Shown here piece after piece: positions 1-6,562 of a stretch of DNA of 37,687 nucleotides. Where the stretch lies: IMG/VR virus record IMGVR_UViG_3300009285_011564, positions 1 to 37,687 of that record. One strand, 5' to 3'. Every line of letters begins with the position of its first letter. Position 1 is the first letter of the stretch. The translations under genes were made by a program, and so were the position numbers. This DNA comes from a virus. The notes beneath the pieces were generated by a model. The model saw only the letters and a program-made list of their open reading frames with translations. It did not search any database and was not told where the DNA came from.

Positions 1-77
1 GAGCCTACTGATTTTGATACTAAATCAGCAGCACCTTTTAAATCCATACCTTTCGCAGATGCTAAATCAAGTGTTGC
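1..77. repeat. Terminal overlap, left copy
   Basis: These 77 bases are identical to 37611-37687. The identity and the in-frame tape-measure join across it show that the contig is circular; the repeat is an assembly overlap rather than a biological terminal repeat. Confidence 0.95.
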
Positions 78-479
78 ACTTGTAAGCTTATCTAGCATCT
101 CACCTTCAACACCGAAATTAGAAAGCAATTTCTGAACTCCTGTAATTGTTTCATCGCCATAAATTGTAATTTTCTGAAGCGATGATGCATATGCAAGATT
201 ATGTTTGTATGCTTGTTCTGTGAATGTGCCAGCCTGCTTCATCGCATTTGCGAGCAATCTTTCTGCGTTCTCTTGTTGTATCGCAGACTCTGTCAGATTT
301 TTAATTAAAAAAACTCCGCTGGTAGCAAATCCCAAGAGAGTAGCCCCTATAATTTTGAAACTTTTATTTATATTTTCATTTTTCTTTGCTAATTCATCAA
401 GTTTATCTATTGTTGCATTTAATCCTTCCGTATTAAATTTACTTGATATCTGAACAAATAATTCACCAATCGCTGCCAT
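1..479 (-). CDS. Tape measure protein, N-terminal part (joins 36185-37610 across the circle)
   Basis: This is the first part of the tail tape measure gene; the ATG is at 479 and the frame runs off the left edge of the window. Joined to 36185-37610 it gives one uninterrupted 634-residue frame. The N-terminus starts MAAIGELFVQISSKFNTEG, followed by a hydrophobic helix (about residues 43-60) and helical sequence, as in siphovirus tape measures. A GAGGT ribosome site lies about 10 nt upstream. It directly follows the tail-assembly chaperone frames, the usual position for this gene. By the known rule of about 0.15 nm per residue, the tail would be near 95 nm (inference). Confidence 0.9.
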   Translation of the reverse strand, partial: MAAIGELFVQISSKFNTEGLNATIDKLDELAKKNENINKSFKIIGATLLGFATSGVFLIKNLTESAIQQENAERLLANAMKQAGTFTEQAYKHNLAYASSLQKITIYGDETITGVQKLLSNFGVEGEMLDKLTSATLDLASAKGMDLKGAADLVSKSVG

Positions 480-482
480 TTT

Positions 483-760
483 TTATTTACCTCTTTTAAA
501 TCCAAAACCCAATTTTTGAAGTTTTGTCGGTGATATGATTTTATCTTTCTTATCTTTTATGTCTTTATCTTCTATACCATTTTTTGCCTGGTATTGTCGC
601 ATTGTTTCTGTATATACAATCTCTATCCACCGCATCGGTTTATTTAATAACTCATCAATTGTGTAATTTAACTCGCCCGACAAAAAAATAAGGATAGACA
701 GAAAGTCGGACTCTATTTCTTCATTGATTCTGTTATCCTTTGCACGTTTCCCAGTATTTT
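483..760 (-). CDS. Tail assembly chaperone, frameshift extension (T part)
   Basis: This frame has no ATG of its own; its only possible initiator is a TTG at 683 without a good ribosome site. It stays open upstream through the stop of the preceding chaperone gene and up to the A-rich slippery run at 758-764. A -1 shift there would append about 91 residues, ending in a Lys-rich tail. This matches the known lambda G/GT arrangement, in which the extended form recruits the tape measure protein. It ends 3 nt before the tape measure start. It should be annotated as a joined CDS with 713-1102 (product about 206 residues). Confidence 0.75.
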
Positions 761-1102
761 TTTTATATCGGTTTGTTCACATATAACCGCTATAATCTCA
801 GTCAATGTTTCTATCGGTATATTTTTAAGAAATTCAGTATCAGTTTCATTCAATAATATCCCAAGTACGCCCGCTATTTCATCCTCATTAAGAAAATCAA
901 AAAAAGTAAGCACATCCTCTATATTAGAATTACCCTCTTTTAATAATTTTTCTTTTTCTTTATTTATTTTTGAAGTGAATTTAACAATATATCTGGCAAG
1001 TTTTATGACTTGTATAGAGGTTATTTTTCCTATTAGATATTTTTTTCCTTTAATCTCTACTTGCGATATTTCTGAGACAAGATTATCTAAAATTTCACCC
1101 AT
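713..1102 (-). CDS. Tail assembly chaperone (G part)
   Basis: The protein has 128 residues; the start ATG at 1102 has AGGAGG about 4 nt upstream, which I prefer over the earlier in-frame starts. It is a helical, charged protein (MGEILDNLVSEISQVEIKG...) placed between the major tail protein and the tape measure, the standard site of tail assembly chaperones. Its 3' part carries an A AAA AAA slippery heptamer leading into the overlapping downstream frame. The family assignment rests on position and the frameshift rather than on a recognised motif. Confidence 0.78.
   Translation of the reverse strand: MGEILDNLVSEISQVEIKGKKYLIGKITSIQVIKLARYIVKFTSKINKEKEKLLKEGNSNIEDVLTFFDFLNEDEIAGVLGILLNETDTEFLKNIPIETLTEIIAVICEQTDIKKILGNVQRITESMKK
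758..764 (-). promoter_or_regulatory. Programmed -1 ribosomal frameshift site
   Basis: On the minus strand the 0-frame codons read ATA AAA AAA ATA, giving the classic X XXY YYZ heptamer A AAA AAA. Slipping by -1 enters the open frame that continues to 483, bypassing the TAG at 713-715. I see no strong downstream hairpin. Efficiency cannot be judged from the sequence. Confidence 0.72.
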
Positions 1103-1119
1103 ACACCCTCCTATTAATG

Positions 1120-1149
1120 AAAAGGGGAGCAATATGGACTCCCCTTTTT
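1120..1149 (-). terminator. Hairpin terminator after the major tail protein
   Basis: A 6-bp GGGGAG/CTCCCC stem with a 9-nt loop is extended by A4/T4 and followed by T residues on both strands. It lies between the major tail protein stop (1165) and the chaperone start (1102). This is a typical place for an attenuator that lowers expression of downstream tail genes relative to the abundant tail tube protein. Confidence 0.75.
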
Positions 1150-1164
1150 ATTTTATACACATAA

Positions 1165-2025
1165 TTATGTCGCTGAAAATTGCTCAATATTAATAGCAGC
1201 TAAACTATTGCCAGCCATATCTTTAAGTCCAGTAGTTACAATCGCTTGAAATGTATGTGCTGTTGTCCAAGCAACAGTCGGAGTAAATGTAACGGTCTTT
1301 GCAACCGCATTATATACAATCGTCCCTGCTTTTAATACCGCACTTGCAGGAGTCGTGTCATCAATTATAGAGAATGTATCACCGTAAACAATTGTATTCT
1401 CATCAATGTAATTAGTTTCAGTAATTGTCCATATAACTGAATCGGTTGTTCCCTGTGTAACTGTCCCACCGTCAACTGGAGTAGTCAATGCTACCGTCGG
1501 AGCAGTAGTATCGGTACTTGAATCAACAATCGTTCCATATCTTTCGGTTGCTGTTTTTGAAGTGTCTTCTATAACTTCAAATTCAGCTTCAATTATCGTC
1601 TTATCACCTTTTTTGTATGCGTGTGCTCCTGAACCTGTTTGCACACATTTATGCAGAGTGATTTTCCGTGTACCACTTGACGGAGCATCACCATTTATAT
1701 AAAGTGTCCTGTATGTGTTTGTTGAGTCACCACCGAATGTTAATGTTGTTGTAGCAACTGCAGTGGTCGGATAATCAAATGCAAGAGCAAGATTATCAAG
1801 TGTAGATTCTGCCATTTTACATTTGATAATCATTTTCTCACCGACTTTTATCTTTGCAACTGTCCCCAGCCAAGCATCGGCAGTGACATCGTAATACTCA
1901 CGAGGTACTTCTAACTCAACACCACCCTCTAATGTACCTACATCAACAGCACTCCCCTCTGCCACACCATATGCAGCTACTTTCAATGTTGCATTTTTAA
2001 CAATTATGTTCGCAACTGTCCCCAT
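1165..2025 (-). CDS. Major tail (tube) protein with C-terminal Ig-like domain
   Basis: The protein has 286 residues. The N-terminal ~170 residues look like a tail tube domain (MGTVANIIVKNATLKVAAYG...). After a DTTAPTVALTTPVDGGTV linker comes a ~100-residue Big_5/SbsA-type Ig-like domain ending in a TTGLKDMAGNSLA motif. Ig-like domains at the C-terminus of tail tube proteins are known in siphophages and project from the tail surface, where they may bind cell-surface glycans. A strong AAAGGAGG site precedes the ATG. The gene lies between the DUF3168 tail-completion gene and the chaperone, and a terminator follows it, consistent with high expression. Confidence 0.85.
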   Translation of the reverse strand: MGTVANIIVKNATLKVAAYGVAEGSAVDVGTLEGGVELEVPREYYDVTADAWLGTVAKIKVGEKMIIKCKMAESTLDNLALAFDYPTTAVATTTLTFGGDSTNTYRTLYINGDAPSSGTRKITLHKCVQTGSGAHAYKKGDKTIIEAEFEVIEDTSKTATERYGTIVDSSTDTTAPTVALTTPVDGGTVTQGTTDSVIWTITETNYIDENTIVYGDTFSIIDDTTPASAVLKAGTIVYNAVAKTVTFTPTVAWTTAHTFQAIVTTGLKDMAGNSLAAINIEQFSAT

Positions 2026-2035
2026 AAATCCTCCT

Positions 2036-2467
2036 TTAAACTACCTTTCTTTTATACACAAACTCAAAATTCATAGGTAAAATATAAATTTTGGTCTCCG
2101 TGTCTTTTATATAATTATCTGAACCGATATGCAATCCAGAATAAATATAGTATTCGTTACTTGAAATTTCTGTTGTTGAACTCAGATTCAATTCGTCGCT
2201 TATCGAAAGTAATTTTTTCAACCTGTCAGCAATAATTTTACAGGTAATATTATTTATAGCAAAAATATTGAACTTAAAAATATCCGTCTCAATAATGCTC
2301 TCAAATCCAATCAAATCTGTATAAACTTCCCAAACCACAAACGGTGGCACAACATCTGGATCTGCTTGAATAAGATGGAATTTATATTTATTAGTAATAT
2401 TTCCTGCTAATAATCCCATCAAGGTCGCGTCTGAAGTCAGATGTTTTATTATATCGTTTTCTATCAT
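2036..2467 (-). CDS. Tail completion protein, DUF3168-like
   Basis: The protein has 143 residues and resembles the DUF3168/gp17-like tail completion family: an N-terminal helix (IENDIIKHLTSDATLMGLL), a 'PPFVVWEV' segment and a C-terminal strand (FEFVYKRKV). Members join the tail to the head connector. Its start overlaps the end of the gp10-like gene by 4 nt, and the major tail protein follows, the conserved order in HK97-like siphophages. Confidence 0.78.
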   Translation of the reverse strand: MIENDIIKHLTSDATLMGLLAGNITNKYKFHLIQADPDVVPPFVVWEVYTDLIGFESIIETDIFKFNIFAINNITCKIIADRLKKLLSISDELNLSSTTEISSNEYYIYSGLHIGSDNYIKDTETKIYILPMNFEFVYKRKVV

Positions 2468-2925
2468 TTACACACCTCTGCAATAGCTCTTTCAAGTTTA
2501 TATTTAAATTTGATCATATTTTTAGCAAGTGCTGGTCTTAAAAATGGTCTTGGAAGATTTCCTGGGTGACGAACTGATCCTTCTCTACCAAATGCTCTGG
2601 AAATTGAATGTGGAGGGGCACCGAATTCCATAGCCACACCATATCCAACCATACTTCTAACACCTACCTTGCCTTTGATTTCTACACCTTTAATCAAATT
2701 AGCGAGTTCACTGGTCACATTCCTTCTTAAATTGCCACTTTGTACATATGGAGGTTCTCCAGGAGCAGAGTGTCGCTTTCCGCCAGCTCCTCCTTTCATC
2801 GATCCTTTAGCATCTTTTTCAACTTGGAGTGTGGTCTCATTGACAATTCTTAAAATTGCAAGATCAATTTTATCTTGAATATTTTTTATATTAGAGATTA
2901 ATTTTTCCATTCCTTCAATTTCCAT
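2464..2925 (-). CDS. HK97 gp10-like head-tail joining protein
   Basis: The protein has 153 residues with the features of the HK97_gp10 family: an N-terminal helix 'EGMEKLISNIKNIQDKID', a Gly-rich 'GAGGKRHSAPGEPPY' segment, 'SGNLRRNV', a 'GYGVAMEFGAPPH' turn and 'PRPFLRPAL' near the C-terminus. These motifs (SGxLRxS, EFG, PFLRPA) are family hallmarks. It sits between the connector and the DUF3168 gene and probably forms part of the neck. Confidence 0.85.
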   Translation of the reverse strand: MEIEGMEKLISNIKNIQDKIDLAILRIVNETTLQVEKDAKGSMKGGAGGKRHSAPGEPPYVQSGNLRRNVTSELANLIKGVEIKGKVGVRSMVGYGVAMEFGAPPHSISRAFGREGSVRHPGNLPRPFLRPALAKNMIKFKYKLERAIAEVCK

Positions 2926-2926
2926 A

Positions 2927-3793
2927 TCAAAACACTATCCTTTTAAATTCTTGAATCTGTAATTGTAAATTTTTAGGGAGAGTTTCTTTTATAACTATAG
3001 CGTTTTCTTTCCACAGACCTTGTGCCACAATCATTCGCTTTTTCGTTATTTGAAAATCAATAATGTCCATACAAAGAACTTTCAGATCTTCTGGAATAGT
3101 AGTATATCCTGCCACATATGTGACTCGGATGTTCCGAGTATCCTTTGTCCAAACACCAATTAAATTATCTAATCTTCCTGTGTTTAAATCTGCATAATAA
3201 TCTTTATCTTCTGTCATTTCATAGAGAGTCGTTGCATTGTATCGATCATAAAATGTTAAAGAAGTTATTGAGGTGATGGGATATTGTTTTAACCAGAATT
3301 TTGTCCTCCCATTTCCGTTATACTCTTCATTTGTATAGGTTGCGGAGTGAAAAGAACGGTCACATTCTCTTTCAAGAAAAGAACTTGTTGAATTAATATA
3401 AGTTTCAAGCCTTGCATTGTTTGCACCATACAAAACTTGTTGATCAGCAATTAAAAGACAAGAGGTTGACTCTTTAATTGTCAAATCTGTTGAGTCCGCA
3501 CTTGAGAGTCCCTGAGAATTGGCTACCCAACCTTTTCCCAATCCATTTATTGCTGTGACCAATTCTCCCAGAGTATCTTTGTCTGCATCTGCAAAGGTTA
3601 AAGTTGAGGTTCCTGCATTTGCACCGCCCGTAACAACTAATATAAGGGTTGTGGCTGTCACTTGGAAGGTTGCACCAGTCGCATCCGCTGAAGAATTATA
3701 CAAGGATAAAAAAGCTGTCTGTATATTTACCCCTGCTATTTCAAGGTGGTTTTTCAATTCTTCAACAGAACAGAGTGCATTTGCGTTCAACAT
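2927..3793 (-). CDS. gp6-like head-tail connector with internal insert domain
   Basis: The protein has 288 residues, roughly double the usual gp6/phage_connect length. The family pattern is split. A first helix (CSVEELKNHLEIAG, residues 8-21) is followed by about 100 residues of Ala/Thr/Gly-rich beta sequence (around 30-125). The core then resumes with 'ARLETYINSTSSFLERECDRSF', the 'YPITSITSLTFYDR' strand and the C-terminal helices. The insert resembles short beta modules found in phage structural proteins. It could decorate the head-tail joint (inference). The neighbours on either side are head and neck genes. Confidence 0.75.
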   Translation of the reverse strand: MLNANALCSVEELKNHLEIAGVNIQTAFLSLYNSSADATGATFQVTATTLILVVTGGANAGTSTLTFADADKDTLGELVTAINGLGKGWVANSQGLSSADSTDLTIKESTSCLLIADQQVLYGANNARLETYINSTSSFLERECDRSFHSATYTNEEYNGNGRTKFWLKQYPITSITSLTFYDRYNATTLYEMTEDKDYYADLNTGRLDNLIGVWTKDTRNIRVTYVAGYTTIPEDLKVLCMDIIDFQITKKRMIVAQGLWKENAIVIKETLPKNLQLQIQEFKRIVF

Positions 3794-3873
3794 TTTAACC
3801 TCTCGAAGTTTGGAAGGATAGAAGCGAAGGAGGTGAATCCGAAACTCCTACCCTCCCAAAAATTTAGCAAATT

Positions 3874-4317
3874 TTATCTATATATAAAAGTTGCATTGAC
3901 ATCGCTCTTTGTTGAAGATTTCTTTATCGCGACGTCGGTAATTCTAATCTTATAATTATAGTTAAGACCAGTTACACCGAGTGGCTGATAAAAACCAAAA
4001 GCATTATTCGGTAAAACAAACGTTGCAATTGCAGTTCCACCTAAAGTGGCTGTGGTGGAAGAACCAGCATTGTTATAGACTGTGATAGTCTGAGCAACAG
4101 TCGAATCATAGGCTGTGTTTGAAGAAACTGAAAGCATAAGTAATCCAAGGTCGATATCTCCTGCTATGTTGGGATATGCACCGAGATAATAGTTGATTGA
4201 AGAACCAACCACATCATAGGTCGTTAATGCCACGGTGTACATCTCTCCTGCAGAAACAATTTTAGGTATAAAGCCGATTGTTAAAAATAAAACCAAAACA
4301 AGTAAAATCTTTTTCAT
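3874..4317 (-). CDS. Exported protein of unknown function beside the capsid gene
   Basis: The protein has 147 residues and starts with a textbook Sec signal peptide: MKK, a hydrophobic core (ILLVLVLFLTIGFI) and a cleavage-like VSA-G near residue 23. The mature part (~124 residues) is Thr/Ser/Ala-rich and probably all-beta. It has no cysteine, with paired 'TVALTTYDV...' and 'YNYKIRITDV' strands. An AAAAGGAGGATAA site precedes the ATG. It lies between the major capsid and connector genes, where decoration proteins often lie, but a signal peptide is unexpected for a virion protein assembled in the cytoplasm. I do not recognise the family. Confidence 0.8.
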   Translation of the reverse strand: MKKILLVLVLFLTIGFIPKIVSAGEMYTVALTTYDVVGSSINYYLGAYPNIAGDIDLGLLMLSVSSNTAYDSTVAQTITVYNNAGSSTTATLGGTAIATFVLPNNAFGFYQPLGVTGLNYNYKIRITDVAIKKSSTKSDVNATFIYR

Positions 4318-4460
4318 CTTTTTATCCTCCTTTTTAATTTTTTATTTGACGGAATTTTAAGCAACATATCATCTTTTTCTTCTAACTTCTTATCACAATA
4401 TTCAGATCCCGTCTGATTTACTGAAGCATTATGATAAGAATTAGATTTTTTCTGTAACAT
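4314..4460 (-). CDS. Small basic protein, unknown
   Basis: This 48-residue frame (MLQKKSNSYHNASVNQTGS...) ends in a Lys/Arg-rich tail. Its TGA overlaps the ATG of the exported-protein gene (ATGA), and its 3' end carries that gene's ribosome site. No clear ribosome site precedes its own ATG, 9 nt after the capsid stop. It could be a real small head gene or only a leader that couples translation. Confidence 0.4.
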   Translation of the reverse strand: MLQKKSNSYHNASVNQTGSEYCDKKLEEKDDMLLKIPSNKKLKRRIKR

Positions 4461-4468
4461 ATTTTAGA

Positions 4469-5617
4469 CTATTTATAAACAGACAATCCTCTAACAAATG
4501 CTGCTGGGATTGCTATGATATAACCTTTGCGAAGATCATATCTAAAAGCTTTTTGCCTCTGTAAGAATGTATTCTGCGTCGGTGTCGGGTTAGGAGAGAG
4601 CATAGAATTAGTTTCTTCGACTGTCATATTCGGATATAGAGAATGACTGAGTAACCAAGCATTGCTCATATCGCCATAGTAAATAGAAGTTTTTGATGTT
4701 GAAGTGCCAGAACCTGAAACTTGATCAGTTAATTTAAACGGTTTCCCGAGCAACATCGTCGGAACTCCATTAACTAACGAACCAAACAAAGGCTGACCAT
4801 TGTCATCTTTCAACTTCATTAATATACCAAGACATTTACGATTGAAATACCATTTTGCATTATTATGGTATGCTTCGATTTCCTGAGAATTCTGGAGATC
4901 AATGATGTTTTCATCAGTAATCGGTTTCGTGAATGTGGTTGAATTTACACCTGAAGCCTTTTTGATACCGTTTGCAAGATCACCTGAGCCTGTATAATCT
5001 CCTTCAAGAATCATTGCATCTATTGTTTGTCCTGCTTTCAAACCAACTCTCTTCTGGTAGAAAGAAGTCAAATCAATTTGCTGATCCTGAAGCTGCTCTT
5101 GTGTGTAAACAATGATTGCGGAGATTGAACCAAGTGTAGGTGTAATTTTAGTTGTGATAGGAGCTTGCGGAGTAATCCCACCGCTTTCTGCTACCCAAGC
5201 AACTGTTACATCCGTTGACTGAGCAGGTACGTCGGTTTTGTTTGTTGCCATTGGAACTGGAGTGCAATCACCAGCAACGACACTCGAATTTAGTGCTGTT
5301 TCGAGAATCTGCTTTGAAAATGCTGTCGGAACAACAGTCGCACCTTCAGTTGCTTCACTAATTGCAGTTTTTTGACCATATGCAATCATTTTCATAAATT
5401 GCATAAAACCAAGTTGTCCTGCTTCGTTTCCGAAATTAGGAGCAACTACCTTTTTACTCTCTTCCAAAGCTGCAAATTTTGTAGAGAACTCATTAATAAC
5501 TTTCTCGAGTTCCGATTTTTTGATCCCATCGTTAGGTATTGCACTCAATGATGCTTTAATATCTTCGACGGTCTTAAACAATTTACCTACTTCTTCCTGC
5601 GTTACTAAATCTGGCAT
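4469..5617 (-). CDS. Major capsid protein, HK97 fold
   Basis: The protein has 382 residues. It starts with a predicted coiled-coil delta/scaffold region (about 1-60, 'QEEVGKLFKTVEDIKASL...'), followed by the HK97 Phage_capsid domain. Recognisable parts are 'ATEGATVVPTAFSKQILET' at the domain start, 'SSVVAGDCTPVPM', the E-loop area with 'VAWVAESGGITPQAP', and 'YYGDMSNAWLLSHS' near the C-terminus. The upstream protease probably removes the N-terminal delta region (family knowledge; the exact site is not visible). GGGAGG precedes the start at 5617. Confidence 0.92.
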   Translation of the reverse strand: MPDLVTQEEVGKLFKTVEDIKASLSAIPNDGIKKSELEKVINEFSTKFAALEESKKVVAPNFGNEAGQLGFMQFMKMIAYGQKTAISEATEGATVVPTAFSKQILETALNSSVVAGDCTPVPMATNKTDVPAQSTDVTVAWVAESGGITPQAPITTKITPTLGSISAIIVYTQEQLQDQQIDLTSFYQKRVGLKAGQTIDAMILEGDYTGSGDLANGIKKASGVNSTTFTKPITDENIIDLQNSQEIEAYHNNAKWYFNRKCLGILMKLKDDNGQPLFGSLVNGVPTMLLGKPFKLTDQVSGSGTSTSKTSIYYGDMSNAWLLSHSLYPNMTVEETNSMLSPNPTPTQNTFLQRQKAFRYDLRKGYIIAIPAAFVRGLSVYK

Positions 5618-5640
5618 AGTATTATCCTCCCTTTTTTAAT

Positions 5641-6552
5641 TTAAGTAGTTAATTTTTTAACTACTTGTTTTATTTCATCCACCTTTTTCTTTAATTCTTC
5701 TATATTTTCTCTAGTCAATACCTCAATATGTTGATAACCATTTTTGCCAACAAATAAATTCAATCCTTTACTATTCAATTCTTTCAATTGATTTTCTTCG
5801 AGCTCTGGAAGGAGAGCTTTCGCATATTCAAGAGAAGTTAAAACTTTCTCATATGCGGAACCGAGTGCATTCGGATCTGCTCCCACTCCAACAATTGATA
5901 TATCGCAAATTACTGCATAAGTTAATTGGCTCGGGTCTTCTTGATTTTCGTGATACCAAAAACCTCCAATTGAAAAAGCCTTGGCGTGTCCTTCGAGATA
6001 AACAGTTCTCGCGTGCTTGATCAAAGGAAAATCTGAATTAGAAAAAACTCCTTCAACGTAAAGTCCTTTCTCATCTTCCTTACATTTTTTGAAACTCCCA
6101 GCAATATGATCGACTGAATTTACGTGATCAATTAACATTACGGGATTTTTAATATAGTCGGTCAATTCATAAACATAGTTACGGATAGGAGTATGGACAG
6201 TGGGTGTGTCCCCATATCGGTCAACAATTCCTTTTGTATTGGCATAGCCTTTAATAACAACATTTCCTGATTCGTCTTTAGAGACTTTGACCTCAGAAAT
6301 CTCGAAGAGTTTATGCTCTACTTGGACGTTCTGATAAATTTTAGAATGGGATTCGATCCAAGTATATGCTGTTTCCATCGTCCATTTATTTTTATCAAAA
6401 AGATAGGTAATTAAAACTTTATCGTCTATACAATACAAAGCTTGAATACCTTTAGTTTCAGAAATTGAAATTGTTTTAATATTATGTCCGTCGTGTTTTC
6501 CTTCTTCTCCTTTTACAGGAATTCGGATTAAATTTTCGGTTACTTCTGGCAT
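5641..6552 (-). CDS. Prohead protease, HK97 family (peptidase S78)
   Basis: The protein has 303 residues; I place the start at the ATG at 6552, which has AAAGGAG at good spacing. The S78 core spans roughly residues 85-235: a strand 'GNVVIKGYANTKGIVDRYGD', the catalytic His143 in 'MLIDHVNSVDHIAGSF', and the catalytic Ser194 in 'KAFSIGGFW'. It matures the capsid by cutting the delta domain of the next gene product. About 85 N-terminal residues lie outside the usual family core, and the C-terminal ~60 residues are a charged helix that may act as a scaffold. Confidence 0.9.
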   Translation of the reverse strand: MPEVTENLIRIPVKGEEGKHDGHNIKTISISETKGIQALYCIDDKVLITYLFDKNKWTMETAYTWIESHSKIYQNVQVEHKLFEISEVKVSKDESGNVVIKGYANTKGIVDRYGDTPTVHTPIRNYVYELTDYIKNPVMLIDHVNSVDHIAGSFKKCKEDEKGLYVEGVFSNSDFPLIKHARTVYLEGHAKAFSIGGFWYHENQEDPSQLTYAVICDISIVGVGADPNALGSAYEKVLTSLEYAKALLPELEENQLKELNSKGLNLFVGKNGYQHIEVLTRENIEELKKKVDEIKQVVKKLTT

Positions 6553-6562
6553 AAGCTCTCCT

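Noticed and set aside
1-77. Biological direct terminal repeat
   Set aside because: Length equals a typical assembler k-mer and the repeat lies inside a coding frame, so an assembly overlap of a circular or permuted genome is the simpler reading.
483-683. Independent gene starting at TTG 683
   Set aside because: No ribosome site; the frame is open upstream to the slippery site, so it is better explained as the frameshift extension of the chaperone.
3812-3856. Hairpin and AAGGAGGTGA-like motif between connector and exported-protein genes
   Set aside because: The ribosome-site-like motif is on the plus strand with no gene following, and the stem has mismatches; it is probably chance in a short spacer.
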